The position numbers were made by a program, and so were the translations under genes. This document shows, piece by piece, positions 1 to 8,618 of a stretch of DNA of 25,281 nt. The notes under the pieces were generated by a model. The model saw only the letters and a list, made by a program, of their open reading frames with translations. It searched no databases and was not told where the DNA came from. Every line of letters begins with the position of its first letter. Position 1 is the stretch's first letter. Source of the stretch: Acetobacteraceae bacterium (GTDB taxonomy: Bacteria; Pseudomonadota; Alphaproteobacteria; Zavarziniales; Zavarziniaceae); contig CANCOY010000055.1 of NCBI GenBank assembly GCA_947379865.1, forward strand, positions 1 to 25,281. Reading direction: 5' to 3'.

Positions 1-305
1 AGACCCGGCAGGGCACCGGCGCGAACCATGGACCTGCGCGCCGCCACCGCGTTGACCGCGCCATTGGGATCCACCATGCCATTTTCATCCGCCTGCTGGA
101 GCCGCCGGAAGCGCGCCCATTCCTCAGGCTTGTCGGGGCGCATGCCCCCCTCTTCCTCTTCCTCGGCCTCAGACGTGGTTGCCTGCCCCAGATAGCGGGG
201 CTGATCCATGAGGTGTTGCTGATGCAGCACATAGGCTGAGGCACTGGCAGCCAGGCCACCAGCCAGGCCAAGGGCAGACAACAGGCGCCTGATCGAGAGA
301 GGCAT
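1..305 (-). CDS. Secreted beta-propeller protein paralogue, N-terminal fragment (cut by window edge)
   Basis: This is an open frame reading leftward from an ATG at 303-305 to the edge of the window, about 101 residues. It starts with a basic n-region (MPLSIRRLL) and a hydrophobic core, so a signal peptide or signal anchor is likely. An acidic stretch follows (SEAEEEEEGG), then MRPDKPEEWARFRRLQQ. These blocks line up almost residue for residue with the N-terminus of the complete gene at 437-4894 (EEDEEEGG, MRPDKPQEWARFRRLQQ, NPNGAVNA), so this is a close tandem paralogue. The propeller and repeats expected downstream lie outside the window. The 131-base gap to the upstream paralogue is short enough for co-transcription. 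Function is unknown; export is inferred from the N-terminus. Confidence 0.85.
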   Translation of the reverse strand, partial: MPLSIRRLLSALGLAGGLAASASAYVLHQQHLMDQPRYLGQATTSEAEEEEEGGMRPDKPEEWARFRRLQQADENGMVDPNGAVNAVAARRSMVRAGALPG

Positions 306-436
306 GGTTGAATTCTGGTTATTGATTGTCCGGATTTCGTTCTATACCTCTGACAGTTACCAAAGGCCTAAGGCCTCCGGTCCCATACTTCAGCATAGCA
401 GTCTGCGCCTCCATGGCGGATGACGGTCTGCCTGCC
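306..436. other. Intergenic gap between the two propeller paralogues
   Basis: 131 bases. Near the middle AGGCCT occurs twice one base apart (363-375), able to form only a small hairpin; no T-run follows on the minus strand, so I do not call a terminator. The last bases before the paralogue start resemble those before the upstream gene (AATCCGGA and TCAACC directly before ATG in both). This suggests the leader was duplicated together with the gene. Confidence 0.5.
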
Positions 437-3400
437 CTATCTCCTGCTAAACTGCGCCGTGACCTCCCTTGCCTCGGTCATGCCAAGGACACAGGTCTTA
501 ACGCCAGCGCACGCCCCACCCCAGCCGGTGAAGGTTGAGCCGCGCGCTGGCACGGCAGAAAGGGTTATGCGGCTGGCTGGCTTATAGGCCTTGGTGCACG
601 AGCCGCCGCAGGAAATCCCCGCCGCCTTGCTGGTGACCATGCCCGTGCCCGTGCCCACCAATCGGATACTCAGGGTGAAGGCGGTTGCCTTGAAGGTGGC
701 TGTAACCTGCTTTGCTGCATTCATCACCACGGTGCACGCGCCACTGCCACTGCAGGCACCGGACCAGCCGGAAAAAGCCGAATTGACCGCCGCCACGGCT
801 TTCAGGGTGACCTTTGTCCCGGGGGCAAAGGCCGGTGCGCATGTCTGCTGGCAGCCAGAAACAGCGGCTGGCCCCGTCACGGAGCCAGATCCCGAGCCGG
901 CCTTGACAATTGTCAGGGCAAAAGTACGTGGCGCCAGGGTGAAGGTGGCCGTTGCCGAGCGTGCCTGCGTCATGGCGACCGTACAGCTGGGCGCGGTGGA
1001 TCCGGCACATTGCCCGGACCAGGCGGTGAAGGTGGAACCAGGGGCTGGCGTTGCCGTGAGCACCACAGTGGTGCTGGCCTCAAAGCTGGCGGAACACGCA
1101 ACCCCGCAATTGATGCCTGCAGGGCTACTGGTCACCGTGCCTGCGCCCGTGCCAGCTTTCCCGATGGTCAGCGCAAAGAACTGCGGTACCAGGGTGAAGG
1201 TTGCTGTGACACTTTTGGCCTCTGCCATTGTCACCGTGCAGGCGGCCGTGCCGCCGCAGGCCCCGCTCCAGCCCGCAAAGCTACTGCCAGAGGCGGCCGT
1301 CGCCGACAGGGTAACCATGGTCCCCTCTGCATATGAAGCCGTACAGGCCGAGCCACAGGAAATGCCCTGTGGCAGGCTGGACACCGTGCCAGAACCTGTT
1401 CCCGCAAGATTTACAGAAAGCACACGGGTGGGGATGAGAGCAAAGGATGCCGTGGCAGCGTGTTCGGTGTCCATTGTGATTGTGCAGGTCGCACTGCCCG
1501 TGCAGTCACCCGACCAGCCAGCAAAGGTGGAACCGGCCACAGGTGTTGCCGTAAGCGTGACTAGGCTTCCGGAAGCAAAGGTGGCCGAACAGGTCGCCCC
1601 GCAATCTATGCCTGTGGGTGTGCTGGTAACCGTTCCGGCGCCAGTGCCATTTTTTGAAATGGCAAGGCTCCAGCGGGCATTACCGACCGTGTATGAGGCA
1701 ACAAGATTGACGTTGGCGTAGGACCCATTGCTTGTGAGCAAGATGTAATGGGCGCCGACACCAGGCGCCGCCGTGGCGCAACGTTCACTGTTATCCGGCC
1801 CGTTCGAGGTGCAGTCGTTGACAGGCCTGGTTGGTATCTTCTCATAGGCAACGAAGAGATCGACATCACCGGTACTGTCGACGCCAGGACTTGTGGTAAT
1901 GACCAGATTGCTTGCGCCACGCGGCACATCGATTGAGAAGTATTTCTGTGCGTCTGTTTCTCCGGCAATGCCGGACAGCATGACACCGTTCTGAAGGGCC
2001 GTGGCGGTTTCTGCCTTACTGCTGGCAAAGGTTGCCGTGACGTCCCTGGCAGCAGACATGATCACCGTACATGTGCCGGTGCCAGAACATGCGCCGGACC
2101 AGTTTTTGAAAACTGAACCGGCAGTAGGGGTTGCGCTGAGGGTGACGCTGCTTCCCGGCAAATGACGGGTCGTACAGGTATTGAGGCACTCAAGGCCATC
2201 TGGCGAACTTTCAACTGTTCCGGCACCGGTACCATTTCGTGAAATGGTCAGGGCGTAGGTCGTTGCCAACCGGTTGAAAATCGCAGTAACCGAAGCAGCT
2301 GCATCGAGGGTAATGGTACAGGTTCCCATGCCGGTGCAAGCCCCAGACCAGCCCCCAAAGGTGGAGACCCTGTCCGGTGTGGCGCTGAGGGTAACTGAGG
2401 AGCCAGTGACAAAAGTTGCCGAGCACACAACCCCGCAATTGATACCGGAAGGCTGGCTCATGACCGTGCCGCCACCAGAGCCAGACCGCAGGACGGACAA
2501 CAGGGTGCCGCCCGAGGCCGTGACATTGGCCGTATACATGCCGCGCCCATGGGTGGACGCAACCAGTGTCGAATTGTTCAGCCAGAAGAGCTTCATCACC
2601 GGAACATTGGCAGGGCCGTCGTTGGTCGTGCTCCAGGTGGCACCGCCATCTTCCGAAGCAAAGACCCCCACTTCGGTTCCGACATAGAGATATCCGGGAT
2701 TTGTCGGATGCCGCTGGATGGTATAGATGGGTCCGGCCGGCAAATTGCCGTGAATGCTTGTCCAATGGGCGCCACCATCGGTGGTGCGATACAGGTTGGA
2801 TGCGCTATATCCACCAAAACTTGCATAGACGGTGGACGGCGTACTCTTGTCCACCAGCAGGGCCAGCACCATGCGTTGAGGCAGACCATCACTGCGGTTG
2901 TTGAACACCGGCGTGGCTGTGGTGCTGGCGTACACAGAGCCGCTGGTCGTCCCAAACCACACATTGCGGGACGCGCCCTCGGCAATCGCGATCTGACTGA
3001 TCAGAGTATCACCCTCGGCAACTGGCGACCAGGACGGAATTTGATCAGTTACGTTGGTGGAGCGCCATAATTTTCTCCCCCCAGCATACATCACTGAGGG
3101 GTTATTCGGGTCGAGCGCAAAAGGAGAAATGAACAGGGCGTCATCATCAATGCCACTATAAATGTCACCAACGGTATAGGAGCCGCCGGTCAGAGCCTTG
3201 TCGAGGCGATCGGCACGATGAAGCGCAAGGTAGATGTACTCTCCATAGACATGGGTAATGTCCGGGTTTGAGACATCCACGGCTGCAAAACCACCATCAC
3301 CGCTATAATACTGCTGCCAATCTGTGGTGCCATTATTTTTATAGACGAGAGATCCGTTGTCCTGGGTGCCGCCAACAATCAGCGGCACCGTGCCTCCCAC

Positions 3401-4894
3401 CATGCCGCCGGCGCCATCATAAAACTGGGTTACGGATAACCCATTGTTAAGGCTTGTCCAGCCAGTCGTTGGCGTTGTTACGGCCCGGATATCACGGGTC
3501 TTGTAGACGCCGCCATCATTGCCAAAATAGATTGTGCGGTCAGATATGCCATAGGTCGGCGAAGAAACGATTGCATGGTGGTCTGCATGGGCAGAGTTGG
3601 GCGCATCACCCCAGCTGCTTATCTGTCGCCAGCTCTCTCCCGCGTCGAGGGACTCGAAGAGATCGAGGCCGCCAACGATTACATGTCTGGCATCGGTTGG
3701 ATCGGCCCAGATGGCATTGGCATAATAGCCCTGGCTCAGGTGGCCGGGGCTGGACTTGCGTATCCAGGTGGCGCCGCCATTGACCGATGACCAGACCTCG
3801 CCACACTGGAAGTTGGCGCAGATATCGCTCGAGATATAGGCCGTACCACCGCTGAAGGCGATTTCCTTGCGGCCACCCGGAATGGTGCTGTCAAGGTTTG
3901 AAACCTGCCAACTGACCCCTTCATCATTGCTATAGAAAATGGAAAAATTGCTGAAATTTCGTGTTACACTGATAATTACAGTATTGCCATTGTCAGGCTG
4001 AAACTTGGCGTCAACCACGCCCCCCGTTGAGAACACCTTTGTCCAGCTTGCCCCGGCGTCTGTGCTTCGGTAAAGGCCGCCGCTGCTGCGTCTGATGTTA
4101 TCGCAGCGCACGCCAGCGGTCAGTTCACCAGTGGCGGCCAGCAGGATGTTCGGGTTGGTTGGATGGACGGCGATCCGCGTGACGGCGGCCCAGTCCGGAT
4201 TGGTCTCAGGGTCGGTTGAGGCCAGTCGCCCCCAGGTCACCCCGCCATTGGAAGACTTGAAGATGCCGGCACCGGGCAGGCTGCTGCAGGTAAAGAAGGG
4301 CTCGCCCGTACCGGCATAAACAACCTCGGGGCGGGCCGGCGAGCGTGCAATCGAACTGACGGCAATGCTGCCAAGAAATTCCGCAACCGGCGCCCATGAC
4401 TCACCGCCATTCGTGGTCGACCAGATGCCGCCTCCAGCGCTGCCCACCAGGATTTTGGAGCCGTCTGTGGGGTCTATGGAAATGGTCCTGACCCGCCCCC
4501 CGATATTGCCTGGGCCAATCGAGGTCCAGGTGGCACGATCGATACCGGCTGCAGACGGTGGGCTGAGGCCAGGCGTGCCACCGCCGCCGCCAAGACCCGG
4601 CAGATTTCCCCGGCGCACCAGGGCCTTGCGCGCAGCCATGGCATTGACGGCGCCATTGGGGTTGACCAGGCCTTTTTCATCTGATTGCTGCAGCCGGCGA
4701 AAGCGGGCCCATTCCTGCGGCTTGTCGGGGCGCATGCCCCCTTCTTCTTCGTCTTCCTCAACCGATGCTGTCTGGCCCAGATACCTCGGCTGCTCCATGA
4801 GGCTTCGCTGATGCAGCACATAGCCAGTGGCACTGGCTGCAAGGCTACCCGCCAGACCGAGGGCGAGGATCAGGCGTCTGGTCGAAGGGAGCAT
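437..4894 (-). CDS. Large secreted Asp-box beta-propeller protein with PPC domain and seven Cys-rich repeats
   Basis: 1485 aa. Residues 1-30 look like a signal peptide, followed by an acidic linker (EEDEEEGG) and a low-complexity Gly run. Residues about 115-800 form a sortilin/BNR-type beta-propeller: at least eight Asp-box-like motifs are visible (STTNGGESW, KSSNGGVTW, RSTDAGASW, YSNDEGVSW, SSVNGGATW, ESLDAGESW, RTTDGGAHW, ASEDGGATW). Then come seven repeats of about 80 residues resembling the divergent InlB B-repeat fold (GTGxGTV, CGxxC, GWSGAC, TCTxxM, VTATF). Two lie at about 800-960 and five at about 1075-1485. A pre-peptidase C-terminal (PPC)-like domain at about 960-1075 (DVDLFVAYE) separates them. 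Most repeats carry four cysteines, suggesting disulfides in an extracytoplasmic protein. No protease or glycosidase catalytic site was recognised. Adhesion, polymer binding or a scaffold role is inference. A truncated paralogue follows at 1-305. Confidence 0.9.
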   Translation of the reverse strand: MLPSTRRLILALGLAGSLAASATGYVLHQRSLMEQPRYLGQTASVEEDEEEGGMRPDKPQEWARFRRLQQSDEKGLVNPNGAVNAMAARKALVRRGNLPGLGGGGGTPGLSPPSAAGIDRATWTSIGPGNIGGRVRTISIDPTDGSKILVGSAGGGIWSTTNGGESWAPVAEFLGSIAVSSIARSPARPEVVYAGTGEPFFTCSSLPGAGIFKSSNGGVTWGRLASTDPETNPDWAAVTRIAVHPTNPNILLAATGELTAGVRCDNIRRSSGGLYRSTDAGASWTKVFSTGGVVDAKFQPDNGNTVIISVTRNFSNFSIFYSNDEGVSWQVSNLDSTIPGGRKEIAFSGGTAYISSDICANFQCGEVWSSVNGGATWIRKSSPGHLSQGYYANAIWADPTDARHVIVGGLDLFESLDAGESWRQISSWGDAPNSAHADHHAIVSSPTYGISDRTIYFGNDGGVYKTRDIRAVTTPTTGWTSLNNGLSVTQFYDGAGGMVGGTVPLIVGGTQDNGSLVYKNNGTTDWQQYYSGDGGFAAVDVSNPDITHVYGEYIYLALHRADRLDKALTGGSYTVGDIYSGIDDDALFISPFALDPNNPSVMYAGGRKLWRSTNVTDQIPSWSPVAEGDTLISQIAIAEGASRNVWFGTTSGSVYASTTATPVFNNRSDGLPQRMVLALLVDKSTPSTVYASFGGYSASNLYRTTDGGAHWTSIHGNLPAGPIYTIQRHPTNPGYLYVGTEVGVFASEDGGATWSTTNDGPANVPVMKLFWLNNSTLVASTHGRGMYTANVTASGGTLLSVLRSGSGGGTVMSQPSGINCGVVCSATFVTGSSVTLSATPDRVSTFGGWSGACTGMGTCTITLDAAASVTAIFNRLATTYALTISRNGTGAGTVESSPDGLECLNTCTTRHLPGSSVTLSATPTAGSVFKNWSGACSGTGTCTVIMSAARDVTATFASSKAETATALQNGVMLSGIAGETDAQKYFSIDVPRGASNLVITTSPGVDSTGDVDLFVAYEKIPTRPVNDCTSNGPDNSERCATAAPGVGAHYILLTSNGSYANVNLVASYTVGNARWSLAISKNGTGAGTVTSTPTGIDCGATCSATFASGSLVTLTATPVAGSTFAGWSGDCTGSATCTITMDTEHAATASFALIPTRVLSVNLAGTGSGTVSSLPQGISCGSACTASYAEGTMVTLSATAASGSSFAGWSGACGGTAACTVTMAEAKSVTATFTLVPQFFALTIGKAGTGAGTVTSSPAGINCGVACSASFEASTTVVLTATPAPGSTFTAWSGQCAGSTAPSCTVAMTQARSATATFTLAPRTFALTIVKAGSGSGSVTGPAAVSGCQQTCAPAFAPGTKVTLKAVAAVNSAFSGWSGACSGSGACTVVMNAAKQVTATFKATAFTLSIRLVGTGTGMVTSKAAGISCGGSCTKAYKPASRITLSAVPARGSTFTGWGGACAGVKTCVLGMTEAREVTAQFSRR

Positions 4895-4972
4895 GGTTGA
4901 GTTCCGGAATGGGAATATCCGGAATTCAGACTATGGGTGCGAATCTGTACGAAAGGTTAAGACGAGCCCGCC

Positions 4973-4990
4973 CCCATACCTAGGTATGGG
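4973..4990. repeat. 18-bp perfect palindrome at the left IS481 junction
   Basis: CCCATACCTAGGTATGGG is a perfect inverted repeat centred on CTAG. It contains the left CCTAGG target copy and runs six bases into the insertion sequence. IS481-type elements are known to favour palindromic NCTAGN targets, so the centre is explained. The extra six bases on each arm are either coincidence or mean that the left element boundary is not exactly where the duplication puts it. Confidence 0.8.
4979..4984. repeat. Target-site duplication, left copy (CCTAGG)
   Basis: CCTAGG occurs here and again at 6033-6038, bracketing the IS481-type transposase at the distance expected for a complete element (about 1.05 kb). 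The hexamer fits the NCTAGN target preference known for IS481. Confidence 0.75.
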
Positions 4991-6032
4991 CCAGCAACCA
5001 CGCGCCTAATTGTCGAATCCAAGAAGGTTATTCAGTCTCTGCCACGGGCTGATGCCTTTGTGAGCGGAGTGCGGACGGGTGAGGTTATAGCGGTTGATGA
5101 AGGGTGTCATGGCCTGGGTCCGCTGGTTGGATGACAGGTAGGGTTCGGCATAGGCCCATTCCCGCAAGCTTGTCTGGATGAAGCGCTCGGCCTTGCCATT
5201 GGTGCGCGGGGTGTAAGGGCGCGTGCGGACGTGTTTGACGCTGCGCTCGCGCAGGAGAGCTGCGAACAGGTGGCTTTTGTAGGCGCTGCCGTTGTCGCTC
5301 ATGAGCCGTTGGGTGGTGACGCCATGGCGGGCGAACCAGTCGATGGCGCGGGCTGTGAAGGCGCAGGCTGTTTCTTTTTTCTCGTCTGACAGGACTTCGG
5401 TGTATGCGAGGCGCGAGGCGTCATCGATGGCGACATGCAGGACTTCCCAGCCGATGCCTCGCGTTTTGCTCTTTCCGTTTCTGCTGCCGGTGATGCGATG
5501 TCCGATCCCCTCGATACGGCCGAGCTTTTTCATATCTATGTGGATCATGCCGCCAGGCGTGTCGTACTCGTAGCGCTGGACGGGGGGCTTGGGTTCGAGG
5601 TTGTCGAGGCGACCGAGGCCGATGCGTCGGAGGATGGCGCCCACGGTTGAGCGGGCCATGCCGAGGCGACGGGCGATCTGCAAGCCGGTCATGCGCTGCC
5701 GCCGCAGAGCCTCGATCTGTGCGACGCGTTCAGGCGCGATTGCGTGGGGGCATCGTCTGGGCGCCGAGCTGCGGTCGTAATGCCTCCGCTCGGCGCCCAG
5801 ACGATGCCGTGCCAACCACTTCGATGCGGTGCGTGTCGACACGCCGGCGGCGGCAGCGGCGTTCACCACGGTCCACCCGCTCTCGATACGCTGCGCAAGA
5901 AGCTCTCGACCCATTGGCGTCAAACGGGCATTCTTATGGACGTTCATCCGGGGCCTCCGGCTGGCAGGTTGGTGTTTCGCAACCACAGCTTCTCAGCCCA
6001 GCTTCGGATGAACAACCTTCATAGCTTCGACA
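4985..6032 (-). mobile_element. Complete IS481-family insertion sequence
   Basis: About 1048 bp between two CCTAGG copies, holding a single intact transposase on the minus strand. The length is close to the 1053 bp of Bordetella pertussis IS481. Read on the minus strand, the transposase-proximal end starts TGTCGAAGCTATG and continues into GGTTGTTCATCCGAAGC, which resembles my memory of the IS481 end. The opposite end starts TATGGGCCAGC and pairs poorly with it, so the terminal inverted repeats are weak or the left end is diverged. It sits upstream of the propeller gene, between its start at 4894 and the Lon-like gene, and may separate either gene from its original promoter. Confidence 0.85.
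5006..5947 (-). CDS. IS481 family transposase
   Basis: 313 aa. The N-terminus MNVHKNARLTPMGRELL is the usual start of this family and is followed by helix-turn-helix segments (AAAAGVSTRTASKWL; GLQIARRLGMARSTV). The C-terminal half is an rve-type integrase core. The DDE triad is visible as Asp138 (MIHIDMKKLG), Asp218 (LMSDNGSAYKS) and Glu254 (NGKAERF), with 35 residues between the last two, as expected. The C-terminus YNLTRPHSAHKGISPWQRL is also typical. The frame is open 13 codons further upstream, but I place the start at 5947 because a GGAGG lies about nine bases before that ATG and homologues begin there. No frameshift or premature stop is seen, so the enzyme is probably active. Confidence 0.93.
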   Translation of the reverse strand: MNVHKNARLTPMGRELLAQRIESGWTVVNAAAAAGVSTRTASKWLARHRLGAERRHYDRSSAPRRCPHAIAPERVAQIEALRRQRMTGLQIARRLGMARSTVGAILRRIGLGRLDNLEPKPPVQRYEYDTPGGMIHIDMKKLGRIEGIGHRITGSRNGKSKTRGIGWEVLHVAIDDASRLAYTEVLSDEKKETACAFTARAIDWFARHGVTTQRLMSDNGSAYKSHLFAALLRERSVKHVRTRPYTPRTNGKAERFIQTSLREWAYAEPYLSSNQRTQAMTPFINRYNLTRPHSAHKGISPWQRLNNLLGFDN

Positions 6033-6038
6033 CCTAGG
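6033..6038. repeat. Target-site duplication, right copy (CCTAGG)
   Basis: Second copy of the hexamer at 4979-4984. Together the two copies define the ends of the IS481-type element. Confidence 0.75.
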
Positions 6039-6086
6039 CACGCTCACCCCGTCTCTGGGGATCGGGGCGCAAGGGAGGGTTTGCCA

Positions 6087-8618
6087 ATGGCAATCAAGGG
6101 CGATCTGCCGGCGTCCACGCCCATTGCCCCGGATCCGCCTGCTGCCCTGTTGCCGGCACGCCTGCGACGGCGCACCGATCCCTCAGATCTGGCCTTTGCA
6201 ACCACCGCCGAACTGGAGGATCTGGACGAGATCCTGGGGCAGGACCGCGCCCTTGAGGCCGTGCGCTTTGGTCTGGCCATTGGCCGGCCGGGGTTCAACC
6301 TGTTCCTGCTTGGCCCCCTGGGGGTTGGCAAGCGCACCCTGGCCTCGCGCATCATCAACGAGGTTGCTGCCCGGCGGCGCGTGGCCGACGATTGGGTGCA
6401 CATCCACAATTTTGCCGATCCCCGGCGGCCGCGTGCCCTGCGCCTGCCCTGTGGCCGGGGTGCCCAGTTGCGCGATGATACGGCGAGGCTGATCGAGGAT
6501 CTGCGCATTGCCATTCCTGGTGCCTTTGAGAGTGACGACTATCGGACGCGCCGGCAGATGCTGGAAACCGACCTCAAGGAAAAACAGGAACAGAGTTTTG
6601 GCGCCGTCGAGGACGAGGCGCGCGCCCATGGCATCGGCCTGCTGCGCACGCCCGCGGGCTTTGCCTTTGCGGCCATGCGCGATGGCAAGATCGTGCCACC
6701 CGACGCCTTCGAGACCTGGCCCGAGGAAGAGCGCAAGCGGGTGGAGGACACCATCGAGGGACTCCAGGCCAGCCTGCGCACCGCTGTGGAGACGGTGCAA
6801 CGCCGCCAGAAGACCGCCCGTGACGCCCTGCGCGATCTCAACCGCCAGACCAGCAGCTTTGCCGCCGGCCATCTGATTGCCGCCGTGAAGACCACCTTCG
6901 AGGACCTGCCCGATGTGGAGGCCTTCCTCAATGGCGTCGAACATGAGATTGCCAACGACACCGACAGCTTCCTGCCCGAAGAGCAGGAGCCGTCGATGCC
7001 CCAGTTCCTGCGTCGCAATGTGGAGGACCGGCTCAGGCTCTATCGGGTAAACCTGCTTGTCCACCATGAAAATGGCGGCGGCGCCCCGGTGGTCTTCGAG
7101 GAACATCCCACCCACGACAATCTGATCGGCAAGATCGAATACCGTGCCGAAATGGGGGCCCTGACCACCGATTTTACCCTTATCAAGGGCGGCGCCCTGC
7201 ACCGGGCCAATGGTGGTTACCTTGTGCTGGACGCCCGCAAGCTTCTGACCGAGCCCTTTGCCTGGGATGCGCTCAAGCGCGTCGTCAAAGCCCGCCAGAT
7301 CCGGATCGAGAGCCCGGGTGAGCGCTTTGGTCTTGTCTCCACCATCGGCCTTGACCCGGAACCCATCCCGCTTGACGCAAAGATTGTCCTGCTTGGCGAC
7401 CGCGATCTCTATTACCTGCTGTCAGACCTCGACCCTGAGTTCGGCGAACTCTTCAAGGTGGCGGCGGAATTCGACGACGAGATGGCGCGCAATCCGGAAC
7501 ACGTCAGGCGTTATGCCCATCTCATCGCCACCCTGGCCAGGCGTAATGCCCTGCGTCCCCTGGACAGGCAGGCAACGTCCCGTGTCATCGACCATGCCGC
7601 CCGCCTGGCCGGGGATTCGGAACGTCTGACCACTGATGTCGCCCGCATCAGTGATTTTCTTGCCGAAGCCGATCACTGGGCAGGCGAAGCGGGCAGGGCG
7701 GTTATCTCCGAGGCGGATGTGACCCATGCCCAGGCGGCCAGTGATTACCGCCTGGGTCGCCTGCGCCAGCGCACGCTGGACGAGATCGTGCGCGGCACCC
7801 TGATGATAGATACTGCCGGCAGCGTCATCGGCCAGATCAACGGGCTGGCGGTTTACACGATTGGTGGTGCCTCCTTTGGCCGGCCCAGCCGCATCACCGC
7901 GCGGGTGCGCCCCGGCAGTTCCGGGGTTCTCGATATCGAGCGCAGCGTTCGCCTGGGCGGCCCCATGCATTCCAAGGGGGTGATGATCCTGACCGGGTTC
8001 CTGACCGGCCGTTTCGCCATCGACCGGCCCCTGTCCCTGGCGGCCAGCCTCGTGTTCGAGCAGTCCTATGGCGGGGTTGACGGTGACAGTGCCTCCTCGG
8101 CCGAGCTTTATGCCCTGCTGTCGGCCCTGTCGGGCCTTGCCATCGACCAGGGTTTCGCCGTGACCGGCTCGGTCAATCAGCGGGGGCAGGTGCAGGCGAT
8201 TGGCGGCGCCAATGAAAAGATCGAGGGTTTCTTTGATATCTGCGCCGCACGCGGCCTGACCGGAAAACAAGGGGTGCTGATCCCTGCCGCCAATGTCGTC
8301 CATCTGATGCTGGCCGATCGTGTGGTGGAGGCCGTTGCAGCGGGGCAATTCAGGATCCTCCCCATCGAAAGCATCGACCAGGGCATTGCGGTCCTCACCG
8401 GCAAACCCGCCGGCGTGCGCGGAACGGATGGCAATTTTCCAGCTGATAGTGTGAACGGCCTTGTGGAAGCGCGCCTGATCGAGCTTGCCGAGAGCCGGCG
8501 CAACTATGAAGGGCCGGGCGCCATGATCAGTGCACCCGGTCGGCACGATGACATCGGCCTTCCCAGCCTGCCAGTACCGCTCCCGGTGCCACCAAATCCA
8601 CGCCATGGCGCATCATGA
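6087..8618 (+). CDS. Lon-like ATP-dependent protease (LonB/YcbZ type, AAA plus S16 peptidase)
   Basis: 843 aa. It lacks the N-terminal substrate domain of classical Lon and matches the shorter Lon-related family (AAA_32 plus Lon C-terminal protease). The Walker A motif GPLGVGKR is at residues 76-83. Charged helical sequence occupies about residues 150-300, a large insertion in the ATPase part. The protease domain is C-terminal: Ser668 in GVDGDSASSAE and Lys711 in GGANEKIEGFF form the Ser-Lys dyad, 43 residues apart as in E. coli Lon (679/722). It probably degrades damaged or specific cytoplasmic proteins. An in-frame TTG at 6081 is possible, but GGGAGGG at 6073-6079 is ideally spaced from the ATG at 6087. 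It stands alone on this strand; the IS481 element ends about 50 bases upstream. Its end overlaps the convergent cytochrome gene by six bases. Confidence 0.93.
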   Translation: MAIKGDLPASTPIAPDPPAALLPARLRRRTDPSDLAFATTAELEDLDEILGQDRALEAVRFGLAIGRPGFNLFLLGPLGVGKRTLASRIINEVAARRRVADDWVHIHNFADPRRPRALRLPCGRGAQLRDDTARLIEDLRIAIPGAFESDDYRTRRQMLETDLKEKQEQSFGAVEDEARAHGIGLLRTPAGFAFAAMRDGKIVPPDAFETWPEEERKRVEDTIEGLQASLRTAVETVQRRQKTARDALRDLNRQTSSFAAGHLIAAVKTTFEDLPDVEAFLNGVEHEIANDTDSFLPEEQEPSMPQFLRRNVEDRLRLYRVNLLVHHENGGGAPVVFEEHPTHDNLIGKIEYRAEMGALTTDFTLIKGGALHRANGGYLVLDARKLLTEPFAWDALKRVVKARQIRIESPGERFGLVSTIGLDPEPIPLDAKIVLLGDRDLYYLLSDLDPEFGELFKVAAEFDDEMARNPEHVRRYAHLIATLARRNALRPLDRQATSRVIDHAARLAGDSERLTTDVARISDFLAEADHWAGEAGRAVISEADVTHAQAASDYRLGRLRQRTLDEIVRGTLMIDTAGSVIGQINGLAVYTIGGASFGRPSRITARVRPGSSGVLDIERSVRLGGPMHSKGVMILTGFLTGRFAIDRPLSLAASLVFEQSYGGVDGDSASSAELYALLSALSGLAIDQGFAVTGSVNQRGQVQAIGGANEKIEGFFDICAARGLTGKQGVLIPAANVVHLMLADRVVEAVAAGQFRILPIESIDQGIAVLTGKPAGVRGTDGNFPADSVNGLVEARLIELAESRRNYEGPGAMISAPGRHDDIGLPSLPVPLPVPPNPRHGAS

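Noticed and set aside
591..1721. 376-residue plus-strand open frame
   Set aside because: It is antisense to the cysteine-repeat region of the propeller gene; its repeats simply mirror the coding repeats, and it has no recognisable domain or ribosome site.
7422..8606. 394-residue minus-strand open frame
   Set aside because: It is antisense to the Lon-like protease, whose motifs and codon pattern account for the region; a high-GC shadow.
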